Below are positions 1 through 11,251 of a DNA stretch of 64,000 bases, one piece after another. The translations under genes were made by a program, and so were the position numbers. The notes under the pieces are model-generated. The model ran no database searches and was not told the DNA's origin. It was given only the letters and a program-made list of their open reading frames with translations. How positions within the stretch are numbered: position 1 is the stretch's first letter; each line of letters starts with the position of its first letter. The stretch is from Symsagittifera roscoffensis (taxonomy: Eukaryota; Xenacoelomorpha; Acoela; Convolutidae): NCBI RefSeq assembly GCF_963678635.1, contig NC_087070.1, forward strand, positions 14,139,840 to 14,203,839, written 5' to 3'.

Positions 1-5
1 GAGGT

Positions 6-356
6 TTGCGCTTTTTATTTACTTTAACTAATTCTTTGAAGCTATTCAACTCTTTTATTAGAAAAGTTTGGGACATTCTAAATCTCCCATTTAATCTCAA
101 GTTCTTTCTTGAGACCTCGTCATTGAATAGAAATGAAAGAGTCGCATGTCTTGAGTGTGGCAGAGAATACACACGTAAAGATGCGTCAAGACATCGTAGA
201 ACCTGTGGTGTTTTGAAGTGCTCGAACTGTAACCGTTATACTTATAGCAGCGATGAACTCACAAATCATGTCAAGAAGAAGCATGCTTCTTGTCAACATA
301 ATGTTAAATTATGTGCTCAGCAGTCTCCAAACACACTCCAAGAGAAGGTAAAATAA
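6..356 (+). CDS. Partial ORF with two Cys/His zinc-finger-like motifs
   Basis: The 116-codon reading frame touches the window edge, so its true start may lie outside. Residues ~48-67 read C-x2-C-x11-H-x3-C and residues ~72-93 read C-x2-C-x12-H-x4-H. The second has the spacing of a classical C2H2 finger; the first is a C2HC variant. The N-terminal ~40 residues are hydrophobic/aromatic without a recognisable domain. Paired fingers of this kind occur in host DNA-binding proteins and also in mobile-element proteins, and nothing downstream settles which this is. The frame stops at 354-356 and the following 3 kb is non-coding. I do not recognise the family. It could be a terminal exon or a fragment. 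Confidence 0.4.
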   Translation: MRFLFTLTNSLKLFNSFIRKVWDILNLPFNLKFFLETSSLNRNERVACLECGREYTRKDASRHRRTCGVLKCSNCNRYTYSSDELTNHVKKKHASCQHNVKLCAQQSPNTLQEKVK

Positions 357-3300
357 ATATTTTTCTATTAAAAACATTGATGTTACTATGAATATTTATT
401 TTTACTGAATCTGAAGTAAAATTGTGATAAATTTGAAATTTTTAGTAAAAAGTTTCTCATCACAATTTTTATTTGTCATTTTCTTATTCAAAGATTATGA
501 TTGATGATAAAACGAGCAACAATCCTAAAGCAACAATTTTTCAATGGAAAACGATCCAAAAATCTTTAACCAACAGAAAAAACATTGATTGCAAGCTTGT
601 AGTAAAAGTAAATTTGTAGTAAAAGTGCATAACAAACGCTAATGAGTGTTTAAGTATTTGTTAAAAAATTGTTAAAAACTGGATATTAATAAAACATCTA
701 CTAATTGAAAGGTTTTGTGTAGTTATCATTTTAAATCTTTCCTTTTTAGTGCTTGTAAAAGTGTTCATAGAGTAGTGCAATGTTAAGCAGATAATGGAGG
801 ATGATTTGTTAAAAATTATGGTTTTTTACATTTTTTTCGACGATTTCAAAAAACAAATTGATAACTTACCTAGAAAAGACAAAACAGATATGTTTTTGCC
901 AACTTGTGAAAACCTCAACTTAATAGTATTTAACCTTCTCAACCGAAAATTTACTTCAATATAGAAATTCAGAGTTGAAACAGCAACATACAGCTATCAA
1001 CTTGAGAAAATCATTTGAAGATTTTTAGCAAAGTATTAATGATATTAATTCTGCTTCGGATCATTGAATGTTCGATAAAATTATAGGTTTTTCTGTCTAA
1101 AATTCAAATTTAAATTAAGAATTCGTTCAAATTGGATTAAGTTGGAAGATAGCAGATGAAGCAGAAACTGAGAAAGTACTAAATTGAGATAGAAACTCAA
1201 GTTATTTCATTAGGAGCTTTGATATTTTTTTGTTTGTAGGTAAATTTAAATGAAATTCCACATGTTTTGAGGATGATTTTTGAAGAAGAAATTCAATTCT
1301 GACATCTTTTGGAAGGTGATACATGAAACATAAATCAAAAATTCGCTTTCAAGATCTACATTTCATTTTTTTTCGACCAAAAAAACTTGAAGCAGAAAAT
1401 TTTTTGGAGAACTTAACACGGAACTTGCTGAAAAAATCTAAGCAAGCTCACACTTTAGCAGAACCAGATGTTGATTAAATTGAATTGAAAATGAAAAGTT
1501 TCAATTAGACACACAGTAAAGATTTTGTTCTGGTTAGCTGCAACTTTTTTATCAATTAGAAAATCAGGTAGAACTATAGAGTCTTTTGCTTAATAAACTT
1601 TGCATTATTTTTCATTTGTCACTGTTTGAACACTGATTTCTTTGCTTAATCGATTTTTGTGAGACGCGCTCTTTTAGAAGTATTTAGACGTTGCGTTTGT
1701 TAGAAACTAGATGCCCTGGCGTATTTCTACTTCCGAAGGTTTCCAGCTTATAACCAAAAGAGCTGCTCTTAATTTGTTCAAAAAGCCCAACTTGAAAATA
1801 CACTTTTTTATTCTCAATTTTTACATGTGCTTTTGAATGCTTTAACTAGCACCGATTCTTTCTCACTTGGACGTTTTTGAGAACACTTACGAGAAAAATC
1901 AAGAAAAAGAAGCGGTTTAGAAAATATTGTTTGCAAGATAAGTGACACTTAATGATCACAAAAATTGTATTTTTGCTTACATAGTTTACTGTAACAACTG
2001 ACCAATGGAATCTGAAGGAACACACGTACAAACTAAATTGTAATAATCAGACGTTATTAGTTCTTATTTTATCTCTGCCAGCAAAATTGTTCGTTCACTT
2101 GGTACCTTTTTCCTTATAAATTCCCCAGTTCTGACTAAGTATCTTGCCAACTGAGTTCAATAGCGAAACATGTATTAAGCAGAAAGCAAGAATAACCTTA
2201 AGACATAAAACATTTTTACGGAAAAATCATGAAAGTTATGTTGCAGAAGCAACAGAGAAATAATCATCAGTTATGAAGAAGATTTTGCTGAATTTCAACC
2301 AATATCTAATACACTTTAAGAAAAAATTATCCAATTTTTAGTCAATGTTAGCAGTTAACAGTCCATTGTTTATCATTGATCAGAGACTAATTATTATTAA
2401 CGAGAAAAGTTTCTCCGAAGTTAAAATTTTTATACAACATTGGGTTAATCATTGTGAAAAAACTGAGTTGAATCATGGAGTTTGATCTAGAAATTTCAAT
2501 AATTATTGCTCTTATTTTTAAATTGATTTGAATTTCCTAGTTAAATTTTCGCTAAACGGGACAAAAACTAGTTAATTACCGAAATAAAAGTACGAAAATT
2601 GAAAACTTTGGATAGATTTGATTCATTTTTACTTCACTCTCTCGAAAATTGCAATTATTTTCACTTATTTCCGGAAGTTTTAATATTGATTCTTCTATCA
2701 TGAGCTTTTTTTTTAGTATTCAGAGCATTATATAACCTTGTTTTGTAGCTCAAATTAAGGTAACTTTTATGGTATTTTAGTATTTTAGTATTTTGAGAGA
2801 AAACTGTGGAAAATTCAAAATTTTTGTTCAAAATTTTATTTCATTGTCTCAACATGATGGCAAATAAAATTCAATTTGAGCTCAATTTTAAACTCTGCAC
2901 ATAGGTATTTTTTTCAATAAGATCAGAACCAACAAAAAATTAACCAAAACTATGAGCTTTTTGCATTTTTTTTTTTTCAAAAACTTTGAAATTTTTGTAA
3001 TTTTTTCCGAATACTTTAAATTTTTGCAGTTTTTCCGTAGGTTTGAAGTCATCATGAGCTTTCCTTTTGATAATCAGAACTTTATATAACCTTCTTCTGA
3101 GCTCTCATTAGTGTAATTTTTATCATATGTATTGTTTTGTCAATTTTTTTTTACAATTTTTTTTCCAAAAACCTTGACTTTTTTCGAAGTTTCAGTAGGT
3201 TTCAGCATAAAGCATAAAAGCAGTTAAAACACCATATAAAACGCTATACCTAATACAACTAGCATAGTCACCAATTAGATAACTCGCCCAAAATTTTTGC

Positions 3301-3580
3301 AAAAAAAACTAGACATTTTCACACAAAACCCAAAAAAAAAATCGTTTTTCTTACCATTATCTTACCATCACACAAACCATGAAACCTTACCATTGATTTT
3401 CCCTATCTTAATACGTTGTAGACTCTATACCTAATCCTAATACATAGCGAGACTGGCGGACCCGAAATCTATACCGTATCTTAATACATGGGGTCAGCCG
3501 CGCACACCCCCTGATCACCTCTAACATCTACTACTTAAGTGGCTAATCCCTTATTTAAGAAGAGAAACTGCTATGGTTGT
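357..3580. other. Gene-less AT-rich stretch
   Basis: Every frame is broken at short intervals and I see no coding, RNA or mobile-element signature. Two similar blocks at about 2697-2775 and 3051-3130 share the pattern of a TCATGAGCTTT start followed by an ATTATATAACCTT-like segment, indicating an old duplication with a ~355 bp offset. Around 3230-3480 the words CTATACCTAAT and CTTAATACAT recur in a degenerate way. Confidence 0.5.
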
Positions 3581-3589
3581 GGTAGACAT

Positions 3590-3717
3590 GACAGTTATCA
3601 GTGATACTCGAGATCTGGTTCTCACACACTATCACTTCGGCGGTAAGGGATCGAATGCACGTCTGGACCTGAAGGTCTCAAAATGAAGTACTTACCAATA
3701 CGCTAACGACCCCTAAG
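3590..3717 (-). repeat. tRNA-derived SINE, minus strand
   Basis: Read on the minus strand from about 3715, the sequence has a box A-like TTAGCGTATTGGT followed ~40 nt later by a box B-like CATTCGATCC, the spacing and order of an internal RNA polymerase III promoter. The flanking positions do not form a proper acceptor stem, so this is a tRNA-derived SINE head and not a tRNA gene. The body continues toward 3590. A short related piece (TCACACACTAT followed by GCGGTAA) appears near 8905-8925. Nothing indicates activity. Confidence 0.5.
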
Positions 3718-3791
3718 AGCTAGTATTCTACTGACTTTTAAAGTGAACTGTATTCAACACTGTTTGTGATTTGTGAAGTTTTATGCGGCTT

Positions 3792-4010
3792 AGTTTGTTC
3801 AAGGCGGGATCAGCAGAACTGGGAGATGGCAGTGGGGACCAAAATGATGAGGACAAACAGACAAACTTTCGAGGTCCCATAAACGAATGCTCTGCCTACA
3901 GAAGAAATGCCTTGTTGAACAATGTGTTTAAAATAGGCATGCCCATTATCTTCGCAGTTTGGAATGTTGCATTCTTCTTCTTTGTCGTCCAGTGGTCCTT
4001 CGACGAGTAG
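3792..4010 (+). CDS. Possible last exon of a multi-pass membrane protein
   Basis: The frame encodes up to 75 residues ending at 4010. A GGCTTAG immediately before ~3792 can serve as a splice acceptor. The first ~40 residues are polar and acidic. Residues ~46-70 then form one strongly hydrophobic helix containing MPIIFAVWNVAFFFF, followed by five residues and the stop. A single helix at the extreme C-terminus after a polar loop resembles the M4 segment of pentameric ligand-gated ion channels, where an F/M-P-h-h-F-h-x-W/F-N pattern is usual. That is a resemblance only, because no M1-M3 exon is visible in the 3.8 kb upstream. It could also be an unrelated short membrane protein or chance. Confidence 0.3.
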   Translation, partial: SLFKAGSAELGDGSGDQNDEDKQTNFRGPINECSAYRRNALLNNVFKIGMPIIFAVWNVAFFFFVVQWSFDE

Positions 4011-4164
4011 AGGGGAGAGGGGAACCAGTATGCTTCCTGAGTATCAAATGAAAGATGGGGGATAATATCATGACAGAAGGAGCGAATGAGCTAGAACTTC
4101 TATCATTAAGCGCACTCCAAACATTCTAAAACTGTCTGATTTCTAAGTTAATTTCTTTCGATCT

Positions 4165-4470
4165 TTAATTAGTGAAGCAGGGGCGGATCGAGGATTTTCT
4201 CGAGGGGGGACTTATTTTCAACAAAATTTCAATAATTTTGTAGACCTTTTTTGGGTCTACCTCGTTGATTTTCCGAGTTATCCACAAGCACCTGTTTTGG
4301 TTAAATTTTCTGCGCCGCAGGCAAAATTTTGAAAAAAAAAAACATTTTGGGAAAATGCTTTTTTAGACCTATTTGGAAAATGTTGACCAAAAAATGGTGT
4401 TTTTTCGTCGCGCGCTTACAAACCCCCCTTAAAACTAAAATATAGAGTTTTTAGGGTCCGAAAAGATACC
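4165..4470 (+). mobile_element. Right-truncated MITE of the AGGGGCGGATC family
   Basis: The segment begins AGGGGCGGATCGAGG and follows the same order of landmarks as the intact copy at 54131-54477: a G-rich run, TCTGCGCCGCAGGC, a TCGCGCGC block, then TTTTAGGGTCCG. The right terminal repeat is missing. No coding capacity. Confidence 0.55.
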
Positions 4471-5130
4471 TGGAAAATTGCATGTATTTGATGACGTAGT
4501 GATATCACAAACTAATCAACTAACAATTTCAATTCGTTTTTTGATATTTTTCTGCAGGGTTCAATCTAATTAACACCACACTAGCAACCCACCTTTAATC
4601 ATCCAGCAAGCCGGTGAATTTTAATTTCCAAACTGAATTGTTATGGTGAACCCAAATTTTACGATCAACATCGTTTTGAGAACCGCTCAAACTTAAATGT
4701 CAGAGCAAGAGAAAATCAAAAACTTTACTTTGTGGTGCAATACCTCTTTCTTTAACGAGGAAAGAGATGAAATTGGTTATGTTAAAATAAACAGGGACTT
4801 CTCGTATCAGTGTGAATTTAAAGAAAAACGATTTTTTTCCTTTTTGAAGAACTTCCACGAACTACTAAATACAAAGTGATACACTTCAATACTAAAACGC
4901 TGAGAGTAAGACGTTACTCATATTAAATCATTAGTTGAGATTTCTTTAACTCGGAGTTTGCAAAAGGGGAACAATTTTGTTCCTCGGAATTCATAAAAGG
5001 GGTAAATGTTGCCCCTCGGAGTCCGCAACAAGATGGGGCAATTCTCAAAATAGTTACAAAATTGAGTTATGTTCTAGTGACTGTACTCATAGAGTAATTT
5101 CAGACAAGGTACACCGTCTGCTCGTCACGC
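4471..5130. other. Non-coding stretch with short hairpins
   Basis: No supported gene. At 4950-5040 two ~40-bp units recur around GGGG...CCTCGGA; the first contains GGAACAATTTTGTTCC, a perfect short inverted repeat. This may be the outer part of the LTR-like repeat that starts to match its partner at 5131, but the partner's corresponding part is hidden in the assembly gap. Confidence 0.35.
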
Positions 5131-5440
5131 TGTCTTATTTTCGGCCGAAGAGATTGTGCAACTTCTTAGTCTAATACCAATCTTAATCTTACTCTTATAT
5201 CTTCAAGTCTCAATAGATCTAGTGTACACCGCTTTGCGCGAGTTAGTTCCAGAATGAGAACAACTGTATTCTAAGTTTAATTCAAATTGTTCTGGCGTTG
5301 AAACTACAAGTAGTTTCAACACTTTACAAATAAATAGGTTGTTAGTTTGATGGAGTATGATTGGCTAGTATTTAATAATTTATAGAGATAAAATATCATA
5401 ATAATAACAAATGACAAATACTAGTTTAGATCTGGTTCCA
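5131..5440 (-). repeat. Left long direct repeat (LTR-like)
   Basis: These 310 bases match 8036-8345 closely along their whole length and in the same orientation. In minus orientation the repeat begins TGGAACCAGATC, consistent with the 5'-TG of an LTR, and it is preceded by the purine-rich GGATGGG, as expected for a polypurine tract next to a 3' LTR. It contains a perfect 11-bp inverted repeat at 5297-5320. The outer boundary to the left cannot be set because the right copy runs into the gap. Confidence 0.55.
5297..5320. repeat. Hairpin in the LTR-like repeat, copy 1
   Basis: GTTGAAACTAC and its exact complement are separated by two bases. The same hairpin occurs in the two other copies of the repeat, one of them with paired substitutions. 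Confidence 0.6.
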
Positions 5441-7835
5441 CCCATCCGGGGTTTAGACAGTTTTAGTTTTTCAATGTTCCATTGTAGTATAGGATGGATG
5501 GTTGTGTTTTTCTTTAGAGGTTGCGAGCACATTCCTTTTTCTGGTTTGGAAGACGAGATGTATCACGGTAGTTTCGGGAGATCGCGTTATGGGTTCTGAT
5601 CGATTGTGATGAGTGTTGATCTGGTTGGTTTTAGAGAATAGGAATTTTGTTATACTCAATCTTGTTCGGATGTGGCATGTAGTTCGACTTTGGATGAAGT
5701 GCCTGGTGACTTGGATCTGTACGTATACTTGAACATCGGGATGGCCATTGTTCTGTTGCAATGGATTGCCTTTGCTGCGATGCCAAGTCGTACTTTAAAT
5801 CCATTGAGTGTAGTGATTTAGGCAGCATGTCATGTGGGTTTGCCATTCCGTAATTGGAGTGTGGTTAGATTGACAAGTTCCTTGCTGCTCGTCTTTGGCT
5901 TGAGTAAAATTGCTGATGATTTTGGTTATAGTATTCATCATCATCTGATGGAATAAAATTTTCTGAATGATAATGTGAATGATTTCTGGTATGGTATTTA
6001 TTTGTTTCATTTTTCATTTGTTAAAAAAAAGGGTAATTTCTACCACGTTCTTGTGATGATCGTGGTTGATCATGAAAATTTACTGAATTTGAAGTCGTTT
6101 GTGGTGTATTTTGACATTGTGAAAAGAAGGAACTTTGAGTATTTGTTTTAGGTTTTGTTGTTTTTGGTCCATTTACATAGTTGTAATTATGTTCTGCAAA
6201 ATTATTTCTATGTGATGTTTGTTGTTTGTGTGATGGTTTTGTTACTGGTCGGAACGTTGGATAATCCATTTGCGAATATTTTTGTCAACAGAAGGTTTTA
6301 CTGTGGATTGTATGATTGTTTGTTGTAGCGTTGGGCTTTTAATTTTGGAGTTGTAAAATTGAGTTGAATAGGTGAAATGCTTCGTTGTGCTTCTGTTGTT
6401 GTTATTGTTGCAACAATTTCTTCGCTTACAAAATGTGATGGGGTTTGTATATCTTGTTGTGTAAGATTTTTTTGTTCCAATTAAGTTATCATTATTTATG
6501 AATGTAGAATTTAAACTATTATTTCCTGTTCTTTCAGGGAAGAATGAATGATAAGTTAAAGTGGTTGCGTCAAATGTAAGTGGGTATGTTCTAACGTAAT
6601 TTTTATTAATGGAGATAGGTGCTAATTGCCTGACTTGATATATCTGTTGGTATAATAATAAATGATTCATGAGACCATTAAGGGTCCCAAACATAAACTG
6701 ATTGTTCTGCTAGTACCGTTTCGTCATCTGTATTTTGTGTCAAAAATTTTCTCTTGCTTGTTCATTAAGATCAAAATTGTGACTGAAATAATCGATTGAG
6801 AACAATGCTAAAATTTTTTGTAAATCGTGTTTAACATGTTGTGTTATTTCGTTTTTGTTAGATCTTCTCGGATTGCATTTAAAAACTTTGAAAATATGTG
6901 TATTTCTTGTCGTACAATTGTATGTCGAGATGTTTGAGTTGGTGAATCGCTTTGCGGTTCATTCAATTCTAGTATAGATATATAGCTATAGGTAAGTGGG
7001 AATACATCGTTTGTAAATATCGAGTTTGCTCTTTGTGAGTTTTGGTGTTGAATGCTTTTGATGTATTGTGTAAAAACTTTTGAAAATTCAATATCTACAT
7101 CATCAGTTTGAATGAGATATCTGTCATTAAATGCATTTGGTGATCTGATTTCTATTGTGTAGATTCCATATTGTGATGTAAGACTACATATACGTTTGAG
7201 GTAGTGATCAAGAAGTTGTCTTTTGATTTTTACATCGGGAAATTCAATTCTTTTGTGCACGGGCTTTCTCCTGTTTCGAATAAGTTTGCAATTAGATTTT
7301 GACAAAATTGTATCTGTCCCCGAGGTTCAGTTAATGGAGATATTTAAAATGGAATTACTGAATTTTCTGGGTTATCTTCAATTCGAATCAATTTTGTGTT
7401 GTATTACTGTTAATGTGTAATTTTCAATGTGTCTTATTGGTTGATTCCAGTTGTACAAATGTATTGGTTTGTTTGTGTAGCAATTTTTTATTCTTTGTTT
7501 ACCTTTTATTGATGCTGGTGACGTGGTTTCTGAATCAGTGAAATATAGTTGGTTGTCAATTTGATGGTTTTTGTTTATTGAGTCTTTTAATTTGTGAAGT
7601 TCTTGTATTGCGGTTGTTTCTGATTCTGAGACTGTTTCTTCGTTTTGAAAATCTTTTTCTAATGATTTGTTTTTGCTTGTTAATTATTTTTTATTCTTAG
7701 TGTTTGTCTTTTTGTTCTTATATATCCCACTGATTGTCTGTGTGGTGTGATTACGAGGTCGTATTTGTCGTCGTTAATTAAATATCTAAGTATTATGATT
7801 GTTTGTTTGTTTCCTAAATTGCTCTTGACATAAGG
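5441..7835 (-). mobile_element. Decayed interior of an LTR-type element, minus strand
   Basis: The interval lies between two direct repeats and is strongly strand-asymmetric: G+T on plus, hence A+C on minus, as is common for the coding strand of LTR retrotransposons. Minus-strand frames are open in succession but shift: 7305-6844 (153 codons), 6694-6242 (150), 6269-6021, 6010-5795, 5846-5631 and 5761-5471. The products are rich in Asn, Gln, Thr and His. No protease, reverse transcriptase or zinc knuckle is recognisable. At ~2.4 kb plus the gap it is too short for a full gag-pol element, so a non-autonomous or gag-only remnant is the likeliest reading. A non-LTR explanation for the repeats is possible. 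Confidence 0.4.
6844..7305 (-). CDS. Largest open frame in the LTR-like interior, unrecognised
   Basis: The 153-residue product has a basic N-terminus and a balanced composition unlike the low-complexity frames downstream of it on the same strand. I recognise no motif. It sits near what would be the 5' end of a minus-strand element, the position expected for gag. It may be a fragment of a longer frame that is broken on both sides. Confidence 0.3.
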   Translation of the reverse strand: MSKSNCKLIRNRRKPVHKRIEFPDVKIKRQLLDHYLKRICSLTSQYGIYTIEIRSPNAFNDRYLIQTDDVDIEFSKVFTQYIKSIQHQNSQRANSIFTNDVFPLTYSYISILELNEPQSDSPTQTSRHTIVRQEIHIFSKFLNAIREDLTKTK

Positions 7836-8035
7836 NNNNNNNNNNNNNNNNNNNNNNNNNNNNNNNNNNNNNNNNNNNNNNNNNNNNNNNNNNNNNNNNN
7901 NNNNNNNNNNNNNNNNNNNNNNNNNNNNNNNNNNNNNNNNNNNNNNNNNNNNNNNNNNNNNNNNNNNNNNNNNNNNNNNNNNNNNNNNNNNNNNNNNNNN
8001 NNNNNNNNNNNNNNNNNNNNNNNNNNNNNNNNNNN
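7836..8035. other. Assembly gap, 200 N
   Basis: Exactly 200 ambiguous bases. The round length suggests a placeholder, not a measured gap. It interrupts the right LTR-like repeat, so the element's true length is unknown. Confidence 0.95.
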
Positions 8036-8345
8036 TATCTTATTTTCGGCCGGATAGATTCGTGCAACTTCGTAGTCTAATACCAATCTTAATCCTACTC
8101 TTATTTCTCCTAGTCTCAAAAAATCTAGTGTACACGGTTTGCGCGAGTTAGTTCCAGAATGAGAACAACTTTATTCTAAGTTTAATTCAAATTGTTCTGG
8201 TGTTGAAACTACAAGTAGTTTCAACACTTTGCAAATAAAAAGGTTGTTAGTTTGATGGAGTATTATTGGTTAGTATTTAATTTTCTATAGAGATAAAATG
8301 TCATAATAAAAACCAATGATGAATACTAGTTTAGATCTGGTTCCA
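8036..8345 (-). repeat. Right long direct repeat (LTR-like)
   Basis: Matches 5131-5440 position for position with scattered substitutions and small indels, ending at the same GGTTCCA. The hairpin here has a 13-bp perfect stem (8200-8212 with 8215-8227). The repeat's other end is lost in the gap. Confidence 0.55.
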
Positions 8346-8350
8346 TTTTA

Positions 8351-8570
8351 TTGAAATTGTTCTGGTGCTGAAACTATAAGTAGTTTCAGCACTTACAAAT
8401 AAGTGTAAATGTTAGAGATGGAATATGATTGGTTAGTTATAAATATTTTATAGTGATAAATATTATTGGTTAGTTATAAACATTTTATAGTGATATTCCA
8501 TCGTAAATATAATTGGTCTATCAATACTAGTTTAGAAATGATTCCAAAATCTCGCAATCCGTGTTTAGGA
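8351..8570 (-). repeat. Third, diverged partial copy of the LTR-like repeat
   Basis: This segment directly abuts the right repeat. It repeats the GAAATTGTTCTGG core, the hairpin (8365-8392, 12-bp stem) and the TACTAGTTTAGA end, with an internal ~50-bp duplication around ATTGGTTAGTTATAAA. Homology continues a few bases into what is interior sequence next to the left repeat, so it may be the end of a second, older element. Confidence 0.45.
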
Positions 8571-10730
8571 GTTGGGTAGAAGTGTTGTGCAAAAGGAATC
8601 ACCCGAAACGCACAAAAGTTTTGGTTCGCAAAATGTAAAGCATCGCCGTTCAAAATCAGACGTTTTGACTGAAAAAAATTAGCATTCAATCCAAAAAACA
8701 GGGAAATCGAACAGTCGCTGTCAATTAAAGTGCACTGTCATCTTTCGATTCAAGTAATTCCTTTTGCACAATTGTTTTGCTTCTCTGCTTTTGAGGATAA
8801 CTTTATGCTTCAATCGTAAGTGAAAGTAATTGAGAGGGAAGCCTTACTAAGGAAACAAGTGACTCGCATTTAACGAACTTGAGTGAGTTTTAGTGTTGCG
8901 GATCACACACTATGAGTCAGCGGTAATTAAATAAAAATTTAGCAGGCAGTACCGAATTTTATCTGAAACCATTCAGACACATCTAGTTTATGCTGTCCAG
9001 AAGACCCCGAGGAAAAGATACCACTGCGGTGATCGATCTAAGAAGCGAAACTTGCGGTTCACCAATCATCAGAAGCAAAAAAGGAGAAAAGAGACGCACT
9101 TAGAATTTTAGTCAGCTATAAAGTCTCTACTTAGAACAAATTCTTGTTCTTTTTTCAATAAAATCTGTTGCATGGTTTTATATATTTGAAGTTTCATGTT
9201 TTATTGCATTTTTAAACGAAGAAAATCCGCCAGGGTATGATTCTTTAGAACTGAATTCCCAGATTGTTCAAGAGCATTAAATAGATTGAATTTAAAATTG
9301 TTTCTTATTCTCCAAAACTAAAGAGTGAATTATAAAAAAAAAAATTGAAAAAAAATCATCATGAATTGAAACGGTCGGAATAATGGGAAATTTTTGCTCT
9401 CACGATGTCACAATATTCATAGTCGAAAGTTCAGAATGAAGATAAGAACGTTTACAAAATGTTTTTGATAAATTTCCACCATTTTCGTTTTCACGGTTTT
9501 TCGGGGATACCAATTTCACGGTTTTTCGAAAAAAAAGAGCCAACATTAAGGATATGCGATGGCCCACGGATAACCTTCTCTGATTTAGGCCTCCAGTAAG
9601 GAGCACCGGTGGATTGTTATACTACTTACAAATAGAAAAAAAAATCTTTTATGGGAAAATTGAAAACCTCAATTTCGAAAAAACAACCGAGAAGCACTCA
9701 AAAGTAGAAAAAAAAACATTCAAAGTTAACCGAGCGGCCTTCAAGCCAACAAAAAGTAGCTAGATGCTCATCGAGTCAAAATCAAAGAAAAACGCCAGAA
9801 GAAACTGTTGTCATAAAAAGTTTGAGCGAATATTTTTTCAAACTAAAAAAAATAACAATCGCCGATTTTGAAACGACTGTCATCTATAAAAGAAAAGTTC
9901 ATAAAATAAACTACAACTTGAAAACAAATCAGTTTCTTTACTGAGAAAAGCAGGGTCCGATCGATACTCAAGCCCGAGATCTATGGGTACAAAGACAACT
10001 GCGTTGCCTCGAGATCATGCTGAAAGGAACCGGGAAGCTCTTAATGCTCAATAAAAAAGCATTTAAAGAAGTTTAATTTGTGAAACAAACTATGCTTAAC
10101 AAAACTGTTAGATTTGAAGGGAAAAAACTACTTGAAAAAGTTCAAAAAATACTACTTCAACTAAAACGTTTTTTGGTTGTCTCCAGAGACGCTTAAAAAT
10201 TATACAAAAAGCTTTCGCAAAATTGAAAGCTTTTTGATAATCAAATAAACCAACAAATGGTTGGTTGAGTGCCGAAAAGAAATCTGTTAAAACAAAATAC
10301 TGAGCTTTCAAGTTTTGAAACTAAAAAGTTTTACGACCTATCCCTGTTGAAACACTTAGAGAAAACGAGAAATTTTTTCCATTCAAAGTACTCAGTGTGA
10401 TTTTACTTTACTCGTGTAACATAAACTTAAGCCGTTAAATAAATGTTAAATGTTAAGCCTAAGAACTTATTTAAAAACAGAGCTGAGAAATTTACAAATA
10501 GCGAAACAATTAAAAACTAATTCAAATTAAAATCCCATGCTAAAAAACTTAGGACCTTAAAAAGTCGTACCAGATAATGAAAATACGGATGACGTAAACA
10601 TGAAAACTGAAGCGATAAAATATAGGACAAAAACCACAAACCCGATTAAAAAAACAATTTCGGATCAATTGGGCAATCTTTTATGGGGAGATAGCTCAAT
10701 AGGTACTTGAGACATGTTCCAAACCATTTG
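8571..10730. other. Gene-less stretch with one degenerate tRNA-like segment
   Basis: No supported coding sequence. At 9955-10030, read on the minus strand, a degenerate tRNA-like segment contains GAGGCAACGCAGTTGTC and, toward its 3' end, CTTGAGTATC in the place of box B. It belongs with similar segments at 24.5 and 37.6 kb. The surrounding A-rich sequence shares the phrase CTGTTGTCATAAAAA with 33.68 kb, so it is probably repeat-derived. Confidence 0.35.
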
Positions 10731-10742
10731 AACTATTATTAA

Positions 10743-11153
10743 TTGAATGAACCTATAGACCACATCTCCATAGACGCGGAGAACCCAAAATCACATTATA
10801 AAAACTCGAAACTCGAGACAGCTCAATATGTCATAAAAGGGAGAGATTGCTCAAATAATATATTATTTTTTCTGGACGCTTATTTAAACAAACGTATAGA
10901 AGGATTATTGGATAAATTGAGGGAACAAGAACTACAAAACAACGTGCACAAAACAATAGATACAAAACAAATATATACATTACTAGGATGTTGTAGGATT
11001 GTCGTAAATAGAGGTCAACGAGCTGACCCAAGTGGTTTCTTACCTCGAAGCAATGTTCGCCCGAACAAACAATTGGAAATGAAAATTTCGAAATTTGTTA
11101 AAAAATGTGTTCTCAACACTCAAACTAAAAACTTGGGACGGCCAAATGATTGA
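10743..11153 (+). CDS. Unrecognised 136-codon ORF
   Basis: This is one of the longer uninterrupted plus-strand frames in the left third. The product is charged and helical-looking in the middle, contains an isolated LLGCCRIVV segment and a basic C-terminal third, and matches no family I know. No splice sites or repeats frame it. It lies just downstream of the pseudogene-like region on the opposite strand. A chance ORF is possible. Confidence 0.2.
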   Translation: MNEPIDHISIDAENPKSHYKNSKLETAQYVIKGRDCSNNILFFLDAYLNKRIEGLLDKLREQELQNNVHKTIDTKQIYTLLGCCRIVVNRGQRADPSGFLPRSNVRPNKQLEMKISKFVKKCVLNTQTKNLGRPND

Positions 11154-11251
11154 AATCTATATGCATTGCAAACGTCTGGTCGCGTTTTGAAACTTCCTTA
11201 TAAAGTTCTGTAGTTTAGAAAAGTACGTGTGCACTTGCCAGATTTCATTAA

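Noticed and set aside
5411-5599. Plus-strand ORFs in the LTR-like interior
   Set aside because: Strand asymmetry and the longer successive frames favour the minus strand.
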